A stretch of DNA of 49,897 nt. It comes from Clostridiales bacterium. GTDB lineage: Bacteria; Bacillota; Clostridia; Christensenellales; Borkfalkiaceae. Positions 35,187 through 47,504 of this stretch are shown here, in pieces. Both the position numbers and the translations under genes were made by a program. The notes under the pieces are model-generated. The model was given only the letters and a program-made list of their open reading frames with translations. It made no database searches and was not told the DNA's origin. The stretch covers positions 8,213 to 58,109 of the forward strand of contig SVHG01000015.1 in assembly GCA_015055965.1 (NCBI GenBank). The letters run 5' to 3'. Every line of letters starts with the position of its first letter. The first letter of the stretch is position 1.

Positions 35187-35558
35187 TTACTTAGGACGTT
35201 TAGTACCGTATTTACTACGTGACTGTCTGCGTTTTGCAACGCCTGCAGTATCCAACGTACCGCGGATGATATGATATCTTACACCGGGTAAGTCTCTTAC
35301 TCTTCCGCCACGAATTAGAACTGAGCTGTGTTCTTGAAGGTTGTGACCTTCACCGGGAATGTAAACAGTACCTTCTTGCTTAGTAGTTAAACGTACTCTT
35401 GCAATCTTACGTAAAGCCGAGTTAGGCTTCTTAGGTGACGTGGTAGTTACAGAAAGACATACACCGCGCTTTTGAGGGCAACTGTTCATGATAGGTGCTT
35501 TGCTTTTCTTAACTGCCGTAGTTCTACCATTCTTAATGAGCTGGTTAATTGTTGGCAT
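35187..35558 (-). CDS. rpsL: 30S ribosomal protein S12
   Basis: This 123-residue decoding-centre protein starts [20 protein letters not shown]. The key loop '[14 protein letters not shown]' retains the lysines (Lys42/43 in E. coli numbering) whose change gives streptomycin resistance, and '[20 protein letters not shown]' is wild-type. AAAGGAGG precedes the ATG. Its own promoter lies at 35681-35709, with a leader hairpin at 35600. The L7Ae-like gene that often stands between rpoC and rpsL in Bacillota is absent. Confidence 0.98.
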   Translation of the reverse strand: MPTINQLIKNGRTTAVKKSKAPIMNSCPQKRGVCLSVTTTSPKKPNSALRKIARVRLTTKQEGTVYIPGEGHNLQEHSSVLIRGGRVRDLPGVRYHIIRGTLDTAGVAKRRQSRSKYGTKRPK

Positions 35559-35599
35559 TTTTTACCTCCTTTAAATAATTCGGAATATCTTTTTACGCC

Positions 35600-35623
35600 T
35601 GGTGGCGGTGTTAACCACCACCA
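35600..35623 (-). promoter_or_regulatory. Hairpin in the rpsL leader
   Basis: TGGTGGCGGTG TTAACCACCACCA forms a GGTGGTGGT / ACCGCCACC hairpin in the 5' leader between the promoter and the AAAGGAGG of rpsL. No U-run follows, so it is not a plain terminator. It may be a binding site for autoregulation or may simply stabilise the leader. Confidence 0.45.
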
Positions 35624-35680
35624 TTCGTTAAAGAAGCAATTTTTTTATATTAGCAAATTTTTATATCCGCTAACTGAATA

Positions 35681-35709
35681 ATTTTAACATTTTTTACAGT
35701 ATAAGTCAA
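35681..35709 (-). promoter_or_regulatory. Sigma-A promoter of rpsL-rpsG-fusA-tuf
   Basis: On the minus strand TTGACT (35704-35709), a 17-base spacer and TAAAAT (35681-35686) start the transcript about 115 bases before rpsL. The operon can thus be expressed separately from rpoBC. Confidence 0.75.
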
Positions 35710-35734
35710 TTATTTATCTGTGAAAAATGAAAAA

Positions 35735-39412
<3,678 letters not shown>

Positions 39413-39430
39413 TAAATTCCCTCCCTAAAA

Positions 39431-42400
39431 TTATTCCATGTCGTCGTCTGAATCGTCGTCGTAATCGTCGTCGAACAGATCGCCTGACTTAAATAAGAAT
39501 TTTTCGTCGTCGTCAAATCTATCCATATCGTCAAAGATGCTTGCGATATCGTCTTCTTCAGATTCCATAGTGGGCTCTTCGATTTCGGGCTTAGCAAACA
39601 TATCGTCGATTTGAACTTCTTCGTAGTGTTCCTTTTCGCGAACGATGGGATGCATATCCACGTCGTCGTCGGTAAGGCTCTTAAGTGATACCTCTTCACC
39701 GCTTTCGTTAAGAACCTTAACGTCTAAAGCAAGTGATTGCATTTCCTTAAGTAATACCTTGAATGATTCGGGAATACCGGGTTCGCTTATATCGTTACCC
39801 TTTACGATAGATTCATAGGTCTTTACTCTACCTACGATATCGTCTGATTTAACGGTAAGAATTTCCTGTAAGATATGAGCCGCGCCGTATGCTTCAAGCG
39901 CCCAAACTTCCATTTCACCAAAACGTTGGCCACCGAATTGTGCCTTTCCGCCTAAGGGTTGTTGAGTTACTAATGAGTAAGGACCGGTGCTTCTTGCGTG
40001 GATCTTATCGTCTACTAAGTGGTGAAGCTTAATCATATACATGTAACCAACGGTTACGCGGTTTTCAAAGGGCTCGCCCGTTCTACCGTCGTAAAGCTGA
40101 GCCTTACCGTCAACGTCGCCGTAGGGGTTAACGAAATGATTTTCTTCTAATAATTCTTGAATATCCTTTTGGCTTGCACCGTCGAATACGGGGGTTGCAA
40201 TCTTCCAACCTAATTCCTTACATACACGGCCAAGGTGAACTTCTAGCACCTGACCGATATTCATACGTGAAGGAACGCCTAGGGGGTTAAGAACTATTTG
40301 TAAGGGAGTTCCGTCTGCTAGGAAGGGCATGTCTGCTTCGGGTAAAATTCTTGAAATAACACCCTTGTTACCGTGACGGCCCGCCATTTTGTCACCAACG
40401 GAAATCTTTCTCTTTTGAGCAATGCTTACGCGAACTAGCTTGTTAACGCCGGGTGAAAGTTCATCCTTGTTTTCTCTCGTAAACACTTTAACGTCTACTA
40501 CAACACCGCCCTCACCGTGGGGAACGCGAAGTGAAGTATCTCTTGCATCCTTTGACTTTTCGCCAAAGATTGCGCGTAGAAGTCTTTCTTCGGGGGTAAG
40601 ATCAGCTTCGCCCTTGGGGGTAACCTTACCAACCAGAATGTCGCCGGAATGAACCTCCGCGCCTACTCTGATAATACCGTCTGCGTCAAGATCCTTTAAC
40701 GCATCTTCGCTTACGTTGGTAATATCTCTGGTAATTTCTTCCGCACCGAGCTTAGTTTCTCTTGCTTCGGTATCGTATTCTTCAATATGGATAGAAGTAA
40801 ATATGTCGTTCTGAACTAGCTTTTCAGAAAGAAGTATAGCATCTTCGTAGTTGTAACCTTCCCAAGTCATGAAGCCGATAAGAATGTTTCTACCTAACGC
40901 TAATTCGCCGTTTGAGGTTGCAGGACCGTCTGAAAGGATATCGCCCTTTTGTACTTTATCGCCTGCAAATACGATAGGTCTTTGGTTTAAGCAAGTGCCT
41001 TGGTTAGATCTTTCGAATTTTTTAAGTTTATAAACGTGTTCAACGTTATGCTCGTCTAAAATAACGATTTCGTCACCGCTTGCGCGAAGAACGGTACCGC
41101 TTTGCTTAGCAATAGCCATAACGCCTGAGTCGTATGCGATTTTACCTTCTACACCGGTAGCAACGATTGCGTTTTCGGGTTGAAGTAGAGGAACTGCCTG
41201 ACGTTGCATGTTAGAGCCCATTAGAGCACGGTTGGTATCGTCGTTTTCCAAGAAGGGAATAAGCGCGGTAGCAACTGATACTAATTGCTTGGGTGAAACG
41301 TCCATATAGTCGATTTCTTCGCGAAGAACTTCCGTAATTTCTTCACGGCGACGGCATGATACACGGTGGTTAATAAAGCATCCGTCTTCACCGATAGGCT
41401 CGTTAGCTTGAGCAACGGTGAACGCATCTTCTTCATCAGCGGTAAGGTAATCAACGATATCGGTAACCTTACCCGTGCCTCTTTCTACTCTTCTGTAAGC
41501 AGATTCAATAAAGCCGTATTCGTTAACCTTTGCAAAGGTAGAAAGTGAGGTGATTAGACCAATGTTCTGACCTTCGGGGGTTTCTATAGGACACATTCTG
41601 CCGTAGTGGGTATAGTGAACGTCACGAACCTCGAAGGTTGCGCGTTCTCTGTTTAGGCCGCCTGGACCTAATGCAGAAAGCTTTCTCTTGTGAGTTAATT
41701 CTGCAATGGGGTTGGTTTGATCCATGAATTGAGATAGCTGTGAAGAACCGAAGAATTCCTTAATCGCAGAGCTTACAGGTCTTACGTTAATAAGTGCTTC
41801 GGGGGTAATTTCCTTGGGATCTTGGGTAGACATTCTTTCCCTAATAACCCTTTCTAATCTGGTAATACCGATTCTGAATTGGTTTTGTAAAAGCTCGCCT
41901 ACTGAACGTACACGACGGTTTCCAAGGTGGTCGATATTATCTACAGTACCGATACCGCTTGCTAAGTCAATGTTTATAGATACGGTTGCAACGATATCGT
42001 CAACCGTTACATGCTTGTGATTTAATTTGTCTAATAAAGGACGGATAAGCTTCTTTTGTTCAAAGGTAAGCTTTTCGGGAACGCCTTCCTTATCTTCAAG
42101 GATTTCATAGAAGCTTTGACATGCTTCAACGAAACGGCTTCTTAATACTCTGCGCTTTTCTGCGTTCTTTCTATCTTCAGCCTTTTCTTCTACCCCTTCA
42201 GGAGTGAAGGTTTCCTTGGTGTAGTAAAGGTCGTTAATAGCGTCCATATAGTGGTTTGCAGCTTCTTCAACGCCGTGAGCGTCTGCGTATTCGCGAACCT
42301 CTTTAGAAAATTTAAGAACGGGATAATATACCGTTTCGATTAAACCGAACGGTCTGGGTGATACGCCAACAACTGCCTCGAAGTCAACTGTGTTGTTTGC

Positions 42401-43417
42401 GATAATTTTATGACGTCTGCCCTGAGCTAAAACGAATACTTCGTTAATACCGCTGTTTTGAATAGCCTTTGCTTGCTCGAAGCTAATTACTTCACCCTTA
42501 GATGCTAACACTTCGCCGTCTTCGTTAATAATATCGTCGTATGCGGTAAGACCAACTAGACGAACGCCCATGTTAAGGCGCTTGTTGTATTTATATCTAC
42601 CAACCTTAGCAAGGTCGTATCTCTTACAGTCGAAGAATAAGTTCTTAAGGTGTTGCTTAACAGCCTCGTCGGTGGGAACTTCGCCGGGACGAAGTCTTCT
42701 GTATAATTCAAAAAGACCTTCGTTTTCACTCTTAGCGGTATCCTTTTCCATGGTTGCGGTAATCATGGGGTTATTGTCGAATAATTCTGCAAGCTGGGTG
42801 TCCGTTCCAAAGCCTAGCGCTCTTAAAAGCACGGTAGCGGTAAGCTTTCTGGTTCTATCTACGTGAACCCATAATACGTTTTGAGAATCCTGCTCGTATT
42901 CAAGCCATGCGCCACGGTTAGGTATAACGGTGGTATCGAATAGCTTTTTACCAGAACGGTCTAAGGTAACGCCGTTATATACGCCGGGGCTTCTAACAAG
43001 CTGTGATACTACAACTCTTTCAGCGCCGTTTATGATAAACGAACCCGTTTCAGTCATCTTAGGTAGCTCGCCCATGAATACGTCCTTATCCATGATTTCG
43101 CCGGTTACCTTGTTAACTAAACGAACCTTTACGCTTAGCTTAACAGCGTAGTTAACGTCCCTATCCCTACATTCCTTTTCGCTATACTTAGGCTCTGTTG
43201 CTAAAGTATGATCTAAAAAGTAGAGCTCAAAGTGATCAGAGAAGTCCGTAATGGGAGAGAAGTCTTCGAATACTTCTTGAATACCCTCGTTAATAAACTT
43301 TTCGTAGGAATCCTTCTGAATCTCAATAAGGTCGGGAATGGGTTGAACCTCTATGGTTCTTGAAAAGGTTTTTCTTTCAACCCTGCCAAATTTTTCCGTC
43401 CGCAAATTTCGTGTCAT
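39431..43417 (-). CDS. rpoB: DNA-directed RNA polymerase subunit beta
   Basis: This 1328-residue beta subunit starts [20 protein letters not shown] at 43417, where AAAGGAG stands 11 bases upstream; the ATG at 43459 is not preceded by such a site. The rifampicin region '[20 protein letters not shown]' then [12 protein letters not shown] is wild-type. Other family blocks include '[17 protein letters not shown]', '[19 protein letters not shown]', '[18 protein letters not shown]' and '[20 protein letters not shown]'. The protein is about 135 residues longer than Bacillus RpoB. Part of this is an Asp/Glu-rich C-terminal tail of about 80 residues after [10 protein letters not shown]; another part is a charged insertion near '[19 protein letters not shown]'. 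rplJ/rplL are not upstream; a consensus promoter is. Confidence 0.98.
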   Translation of the reverse strand: MTRNLRTEKFGRVERKTFSRTIEVQPIPDLIEIQKDSYEKFINEGIQEVFEDFSPITDFSDHFELYFLDHTLATEPKYSEKECRDRDVNYAVKLSVKVRLVNKVTGEIMDKDVFMGELPKMTETGSFIINGAERVVVSQLVRSPGVYNGVTLDRSGKKLFDTTVIPNRGAWLEYEQDSQNVLWVHVDRTRKLTATVLLRALGFGTDTQLAELFDNNPMITATMEKDTAKSENEGLFELYRRLRPGEVPTDEAVKQHLKNLFFDCKRYDLAKVGRYKYNKRLNMGVRLVGLTAYDDIINEDGEVLASKGEVISFEQAKAIQNSGINEVFVLAQGRRHKIIANNTVDFEAVVGVSPRPFGLIETVYYPVLKFSKEVREYADAHGVEEAANHYMDAINDLYYTKETFTPEGVEEKAEDRKNAEKRRVLRSRFVEACQSFYEILEDKEGVPEKLTFEQKKLIRPLLDKLNHKHVTVDDIVATVSINIDLASGIGTVDNIDHLGNRRVRSVGELLQNQFRIGITRLERVIRERMSTQDPKEITPEALINVRPVSSAIKEFFGSSQLSQFMDQTNPIAELTHKRKLSALGPGGLNRERATFEVRDVHYTHYGRMCPIETPEGQNIGLITSLSTFAKVNEYGFIESAYRRVERGTGKVTDIVDYLTADEEDAFTVAQANEPIGEDGCFINHRVSCRRREEITEVLREEIDYMDVSPKQLVSVATALIPFLENDDTNRALMGSNMQRQAVPLLQPENAIVATGVEGKIAYDSGVMAIAKQSGTVLRASGDEIVILDEHNVEHVYKLKKFERSNQGTCLNQRPIVFAGDKVQKGDILSDGPATSNGELALGRNILIGFMTWEGYNYEDAILLSEKLVQNDIFTSIHIEEYDTEARETKLGAEEITRDITNVSEDALKDLDADGIIRVGAEVHSGDILVGKVTPKGEADLTPEERLLRAIFGEKSKDARDTSLRVPHGEGGVVVDVKVFTRENKDELSPGVNKLVRVSIAQKRKISVGDKMAGRHGNKGVISRILPEADMPFLADGTPLQIVLNPLGVPSRMNIGQVLEVHLGRVCKELGWKIATPVFDGASQKDIQELLEENHFVNPYGDVDGKAQLYDGRTGEPFENRVTVGYMYMIKLHHLVDDKIHARSTGPYSLVTQQPLGGKAQFGGQRFGEMEVWALEAYGAAHILQEILTVKSDDIVGRVKTYESIVKGNDISEPGIPESFKVLLKEMQSLALDVKVLNESGEEVSLKSLTDDDVDMHPIVREKEHYEEVQIDDMFAKPEIEEPTMESEEDDIASIFDDMDRFDDDEKFLFKSGDLFDDDYDDDSDDDME

Positions 43418-43594
43418 TAATACACTCCTTTTCAAAAAAATGCAATTTACGCTTTGCAATTATTTGCCCGTGCAACGTATAAATGCAATTGCTTTGAATT
43501 TTACTCCATTTTTGTCGCTTTTTCGGGCCCGTTTTGTGCGAAAATTTCTAAAAAACGGCATAATGCGACAATTATAGAATTATAGCATTTTACT

Positions 43595-43623
43595 ATTATA
43601 ATGTAAAGTAAACAATATGTCAA
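43595..43623 (-). promoter_or_regulatory. Consensus sigma-A promoter of rpoBC
   Basis: On the minus strand TTGACA (43618-43623), a 17-base spacer and TATAAT (43595-43600) are both perfect consensus hexamers. The distance to the rpoB ATG is about 178 bases, a long leader with no recognised protein binding site. Confidence 0.88.
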
Positions 43624-43694
43624 CTAAAAAAAGTGTTTTGCGCGAAAAAATTTTGTATAATTTTGTAAAAATTATGCTATAAATTCATTAAGAC

Positions 43695-43723
43695 TTGCAT
43701 TTTAGCCAAAATGTTGATATAAT
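43695..43723 (+). promoter_or_regulatory. Sigma-A-like promoter of rqcP
   Basis: TTGCAT (43695-43700), a 17-base spacer and perfect TATAAT (43718-43723) lie about 90 bases before the rqcP ATG. It is divergent from the rpoBC promoter 70 bases away. Confidence 0.7.
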
Positions 43724-43813
43724 TATAAAAGTAAGGGTTATTTAAGCGCGCTTTACTCTTTTTGTTTGCTTTATTTTGCAAAAATCGCTTTACTAAAACC
43801 CTTTGGAGTGTTT

Positions 43814-44059
43814 ATGAGAATAGATAAATTTTTAAAGGTTTCCAGAATATTAAAAAGAAGAACGGTTGCTAACGACGCATGCAACGGCGGTAGGGTTTCC
43901 GTTAACGGTAAAGAGGTTAAACCCTCTTACAACTTAAAGGTTGGCGACGTCGTTGAGCTTCGCTTTGGTGGCGGTACTTTAAAATTCCGCGTTCTTATTT
44001 TAAAGGAAACGGTAAAAAAGGAAGAAGCCCCCACCCTTTACGAAATTATTAACGAATAG
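43814..44059 (+). CDS. rqcP: S4-domain ribosome-associated protein RqcP (YabO family)
   Basis: This 81-residue protein is almost entirely an S4 RNA-binding domain: MRIDKFLKVSRILKRRTVAN, ACNGGRVSVNGKEVKPSYNL, KVGDVVELRFG. Sequence and length match YabO/RqcP of Bacillota, which binds stalled 50S subunits with RqcH and assists C-terminal Ala tailing in ribosome quality control. The HslR heat-shock relatives of Proteobacteria are longer. The start at 43814 follows TGGAGTG; the in-frame ATG at 43766 is less likely. The C-terminal KKEEAPTLYEII is also typical of YabO. It has its own promoter and is divergent from rpoB. Confidence 0.88.
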   Translation: MRIDKFLKVSRILKRRTVANDACNGGRVSVNGKEVKPSYNLKVGDVVELRFGGGTLKFRVLILKETVKKEEAPTLYEIINE

Positions 44060-44060
44060 C

Positions 44061-44078
44061 CCTTATTATATAATAAGG
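44061..44078. other. 18-bp perfect palindrome
   Basis: CCTTATTATATAATAAGG directly follows the rqcP stop. It could form a weak hairpin or bind a dimeric regulator. There is no T-run on either side. The rest of the 44060-44229 gap contains CG-rich alternating stretches (TCGCGTACGC, GCGCACGCGCG) unlike the surrounding A/T-rich DNA, and no gene. Confidence 0.5.
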
Positions 44079-44229
44079 TAAGCAATACGCAAAATACGGT
44101 AGCGCGAAACATTATATAATATCGCGTACGCATATCGCGCACGCGCGTGGATATAAATACGGCAAAAAGAAAACCAAAACCCCATCGCGTTACCACCGTT
44201 TATTATAACTGAATAGTATAAATAAATTT

Positions 44230-44508
44230 ATGAATAAAAAATCCAAATCAACTTTAAAATATAAGCTACTATCTCTTATTCTCTCCTTTTCACTTACCTG
44301 TTTATGGGGATATGCGATATATCTTGGGATAAAAGAATACGACACTTTATTAATCTTACTTTCAAGCTTATTTTTCCTACTATTTTCCTTTTACTTTACG
44401 ATAAGCCTTTACAACGTTCAATGGATTGTGTTTAGTGAAGATTGTATTTCTGCTTTTAATATTTTTGGATTAATTAAAAAAATCCCATATAAAAATATAA
44501 AAAAATAA
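44230..44508 (+). CDS. Membrane protein with PH-like domain, N-terminal part (frame ends at an A7 run)
   Basis: Residues 1-92 hold two hydrophobic segments, 'LLSLILSFSLTCLWGYAIYL' and 'LLILLSSLFFLLFSFYFTIS'. They are followed by WIVFSEDCISAFNIFGLIKK, then IPYKNIKK and a stop. The last part is the opening of a bacterial PH-like (bPH) domain: membrane pair, then a strand with hxhxxDxhxxxxxFGhxxxIPYxxI. Such domains run about 70-100 residues further, and here the continuation lies in the -1 frame (44505-44729). The stop at 44506-44508 directly follows A AAA AAA at 44499-44505. It is either a broken gene, a sequencing error in the homopolymer or a slippage site. No ribosome binding site is evident before the ATG. 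The function is unknown. Confidence 0.6.
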   Translation: MNKKSKSTLKYKLLSLILSFSLTCLWGYAIYLGIKEYDTLLILLSSLFFLLFSFYFTISLYNVQWIVFSEDCISAFNIFGLIKKIPYKNIKK

Positions 44509-44729
44509 TTTTTTTAAATCTATCGTTTGAAAGTATAAAAAGCTTGAATATTATGTATAGAGAGTGCGTTGCTATATGCGAATTAAAAAGCGCTTTAAAG
44601 GGTTCGATAGATAGCGCTTATAACAACAAAAAGCAACGCTTTATCGTATTTGAATGCACTAACGAAAACCTTGAAAATTTTTATAAATACTATAAAGACG
44701 CAATGGGCGCTCTTCCTGAAATTCACTAA
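44505..44729 (+). CDS. PH-like membrane protein, C-terminal part in the -1 frame
   Basis: Read from the -1 frame at the A7 run, 74 further residues follow: IIFLNLSFESIKSLNIMYRE, a middle with ELKSALKGSIDSAYNNKKQR, and the end FIVFECTNENLENFYKYYKD then AMGALPEIH. The second half fits the final strand and C-terminal helix of a PH-like fold. An independent start (TTG at 44544 or ATG at 44553) is possible but has no ribosome binding site. Joined to the first part it makes a protein of 166 residues, a normal size for a two-helix plus bPH protein. It lies 48 bases before ispDF. Confidence 0.5.
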   Translation: MIFLNLSFESIKSLNIMYRECVAICELKSALKGSIDSAYNNKKQRFIVFECTNENLENFYKYYKDAMGALPEIH

Positions 44730-44777
44730 CTTAAACCTGCTTTATTACGTTTTTAAAAAAAGGTATATTATATAATC

Positions 44778-45929
44778 ATGAAAAAAGTAAATCACGAAAA
44801 ACTTAATATATCAGCAATAATTTGCGCGGCGGGTAAAGGTAGCAGAGCTTTACTTGAACAAAACAAGGTTCTTGCTATTATGCCCAACGGAAAAAGCGTT
44901 TTACAAAACGCACTTTTTCCCTTTGAAAAATGCGAACAGGTTAACGAAATTATTATTACCGCAAGCGAAAGTGATTTTGATGAAATCACGAATATTGCAA
45001 AGGAATTAACTACCCCTAGCAAGGTTGTTCTTGGCGGAAGCACGCGCACACAGTCGGTTATAAACGCTTTAAATGAATGCGCCGGCGAATGGGTTTTAAT
45101 ACACGACGGGGCGCGCCCATTTTTAACTGAAAGTGCTGTTAACGAATGTATAGAAGCACTTTTAACACACAAAAGCGCCGTTTTATGCGCGCCGTGCACG
45201 GATACCGTTATTAGCTTAAACCAACAGGGATTAATTGAGGACTCTTCCAGAAAAAATAAGCTTTTAGCGCAAACCCCACAATGCTTTTTTAAAGAAGATA
45301 TTATCTTTGCCCTTAGCCAAATTAAAAAGAGCGAAGAGTTTACCGACGAAGCGGGCGTTTATTGTAAATACATTGGCAAGCCCTACCCCGTTGTAACTAA
45401 TCAAGAAAACAAAAAGCTAACTAATCCTAACGACTTTAATTTTAACGGCAATTTAAGAGTTGGAACGGGCTTTGATCTTCACACCTTGGTAGAAGGAAGA
45501 AAACTCATTCTTGGCGGAATTGAAATCCCGCACTCAAAAGGTCTTTTAGGTCATAGCGACGCAGACGTTTTAACCCACGCTATTATGGACGCTATTTTAT
45601 CTGCCCTTTCCCTTCGCGATATAGGTTATCATTTTAGCGATAAGGACGAGCAGTTTAAAAATATTTCCAGCATGGTTTTACTGCAAAAGGTGGTTGAAAT
45701 GATGAGTGAGCGCGGTTACAGGTTAAACAATCTTTCCGCAGTTATTATGGCGCAAAAGCCCAAGCTTTCGCCCCACATAGAAAATATCACTTTATCTCTT
45801 GCAACCGCTTTAAGCGTTGATAAAAGCGCAATAGGTATTACCTGCACCACAACGGAAAAAATAGGTCTTATAGGCAGAGAAGAAGGTATAGCAGTTAATG
45901 CTTTTTGCTCTCTTATTGCAACAAAATAG
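44778..45929 (+). CDS. ispDF: Bifunctional MEP-pathway enzyme IspD/IspF
   Basis: This 383-residue fusion catalyses two steps of isoprenoid precursor synthesis. Residues 1 to about 218 are IspD (MEP cytidylyltransferase): ICAAGKGSRALLEQNKVLAI, 'VLGGSTRTQSVINAL', 'LIHDGARPFLT', 'AQTPQCF' and 'DEAGVYCKYIGKPYPVV'. Residues about 228-383 are IspF (MEcPP synthase): RVGTGFDLHTLVEGRKLILG, with the metal-binding Asp-x-His in GFDLH, 'GHSDADVLTHAIMDAI' and 'GIAVNAFC'. IspD usually has R-M and K-F after the glycine loop; here these are R-A and K-V. Fusions of this type exist in several lineages. A TATAAT ends two bases before the ATG and no close ribosome binding site is seen. Confidence 0.95.
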   Translation: MKKVNHEKLNISAIICAAGKGSRALLEQNKVLAIMPNGKSVLQNALFPFEKCEQVNEIIITASESDFDEITNIAKELTTPSKVVLGGSTRTQSVINALNECAGEWVLIHDGARPFLTESAVNECIEALLTHKSAVLCAPCTDTVISLNQQGLIEDSSRKNKLLAQTPQCFFKEDIIFALSQIKKSEEFTDEAGVYCKYIGKPYPVVTNQENKKLTNPNDFNFNGNLRVGTGFDLHTLVEGRKLILGGIEIPHSKGLLGHSDADVLTHAIMDAILSALSLRDIGYHFSDKDEQFKNISSMVLLQKVVEMMSERGYRLNNLSAVIMAQKPKLSPHIENITLSLATALSVDKSAIGITCTTTEKIGLIGREEGIAVNAFCSLIATK

Positions 45930-45954
45930 CACGATAATCGCGCTATAGCACCAC
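45929..45954 (-). repeat. Conserved-loop element, site 8
   Basis: On the minus strand GGTGCTATAGCGCGATTATC followed by GTGCTA shares CTATAGCGCGATTA with site 1 and the core of the family. It lies directly after the ispDF stop and before the Cys-rich gene. Confidence 0.6.
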
Positions 45955-45983
45955 TTTTATTAAATTACTAAGGAATTTTATTT

Positions 45984-46604
45984 ATGAAAAAAGTTATTCG
46001 CGAAGGCGTTTTTGAAACCAACAGCTCCTCTACCCACGCAGTTGCGTTTAAAAAGAGAAAAGGCAACCAAACGGAAAAGGATTCCAGCTACGAGCTTCAT
46101 ACCCCATTTTTTAAAACTCTATTTGTTATAGGGCTTTGTACCCATGCGAAAAAATTTGCCCACGCATACGAGTTAGATATTGAGCTGGATTTAAAGGAAA
46201 TACTTGGCGAGGATTACAACGAAGAGCATTGCCAAGCGCCCGAATGTAAAAAAATAGAAGGCTACGAGGGTCAATGCGAAAAATTTAAAAATGCGGTTAT
46301 TAAAGAATTTATAAAAATGGAAAATATAACCCAAGAGGAATTTGATAAACGATTTAACGAAAGCGACTTCGTTTACGAGGGAGAATGCGACTGCAGAAAC
46401 TTTTTTGATGACGACGTTTTAAACGACTGCACCTGCCCCTTTGACTGCTACTACTCAATTTCAAAGGCCTTTGGTTTAGACGGTTTAACCACCGAAGAAG
46501 AATATTTGAAAAAAGCTAAAGAAGTTTTATCTGAAGGATATAAGTTCGTTCTTCAAGAATACTGGCAGGGTTGCTGTTTAATTACTAAAAGAGAAATTTA
46601 CTAA
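45984..46604 (+). CDS. Cys-rich protein with 'FETNSSSTHA' N-terminus
   Basis: This 206-residue protein starts MKKVIREGVFETNSSSTHAV. The REGVFETNSSSTH opening is one I recall from uncharacterised phage and Bacillota proteins; no function is known to me. Eleven Cys are present, many paired: 'HCQAPECKK', GECDCRNF, 'NDCTCPFDCYYS' and QGCC. They could bind metal or an Fe-S cluster, or be targets of modification. There is no signal peptide and no clear membrane span. AAGGA stands nine bases before the ATG. The stop TAA shares its last base with the ATG of the radical SAM gene, so the two are translationally coupled. It may be a partner or substrate of that enzyme; this is inference. Confidence 0.8.
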   Translation: MKKVIREGVFETNSSSTHAVAFKKRKGNQTEKDSSYELHTPFFKTLFVIGLCTHAKKFAHAYELDIELDLKEILGEDYNEEHCQAPECKKIEGYEGQCEKFKNAVIKEFIKMENITQEEFDKRFNESDFVYEGECDCRNFFDDDVLNDCTCPFDCYYSISKAFGLDGLTTEEEYLKKAKEVLSEGYKFVLQEYWQGCCLITKREIY

Positions 46605-47491
46605 TGACTAAGCAATTATTGCAAAAATACGAAAACGGTAACTATACCGTTTTTTTATATACGGACGGAACTAAGGAAAAAATCACCCAAGAGGAATGCT
46701 TTAAAGCAGAGTTTCCGGATAGTATTGATCTTAAAATCACTAACTATTGCGACGCAAACTGCCCTATGTGTCACGAAAACTCGGGAACGCATGGTCTTCA
46801 CGCTGACCTTAACGCCCCCTTTTTAAGCTCTTTACCGGCAGGAATAGAGCTTGCTATAGGCGGTGGCAATCCACTTTCTCACCCAGACTTAATACCTTTT
46901 TTAGAAAGAATGAAAAAGGCGGGTGTAGTGTGTAATATAACCGTTAACGAAAGGCATTTAATAGCAGATAACGCGCTTATAGCCCAACTTATTGATAAAA
47001 AGCTAGTGTGGGGCGTAGGAGTTTCAATAACCAACGCAAGCGATAAAACGGTTGAATTTTTAAAAAGCTATTCAAATTCAGTAGCCCACCTTATTTGCGG
47101 AATAGTAACCCCACAAATTTTAAAAAAGCTAAATAATACTAAAGTTTTGTTCTTGGGCTATAAACAAAAGGGACGTGGCGAAAAATTTTACACCGAAGAG
47201 ATAGAAAATAATATTATTAGACTAAAAAAGGTACTACCCTATTTGTTTAATCACTTTTCTTGCGTTAGCTTTGATAACCTTGCGCTTGAGCAAACTAAAA
47301 TATTTGAATACTTAAGCAAAAAAGCCTACGCTACGCGCTTTATGGGTAAGGACGGCGAAGGCTCTATGTATATTGACCTTGTAAACAAAAAATATGCTTT
47401 AAGCTCTACCTCAACGCAAGCCTTTGATTTACAAGATAGCCTAACCAAGATGTTTAGCCACGTTAACGCTATAGCCAACGGCAATAATTAG
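46604..47491 (+). CDS. Radical SAM protein
   Basis: This 295-residue protein carries the 4Fe-4S radical SAM signature CDANCPMC (Cys49, Cys53, Cys56; CxxxCxxC), preceded by 'SIDLKITNY'. The SAM-binding glycine strand is AIGGGNPLSHPDL (about 93-105). The remaining barrel strands are weaker ('VCNITVNERHL', 'VGVSITNASD', 'KVLFLGYKQKGRG'). No SPASM or other C-terminal Cys cluster is present, so any auxiliary cluster would have to come from a partner, possibly the Cys-rich product upstream. The first 40 residues form a short beta-rich region (VFLYTDGTKEKI) before the barrel. The reaction is unknown. The start overlaps the previous stop by one base; the TIR gene begins 13 bases after its stop. Confidence 0.9.
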   Translation: MTKQLLQKYENGNYTVFLYTDGTKEKITQEECFKAEFPDSIDLKITNYCDANCPMCHENSGTHGLHADLNAPFLSSLPAGIELAIGGGNPLSHPDLIPFLERMKKAGVVCNITVNERHLIADNALIAQLIDKKLVWGVGVSITNASDKTVEFLKSYSNSVAHLICGIVTPQILKKLNNTKVLFLGYKQKGRGEKFYTEEIENNIIRLKKVLPYLFNHFSCVSFDNLALEQTKIFEYLSKKAYATRFMGKDGEGSMYIDLVNKKYALSSTSTQAFDLQDSLTKMFSHVNAIANGNN

Positions 47492-47504
47492 CTGGGGAAA
47501 ATTT

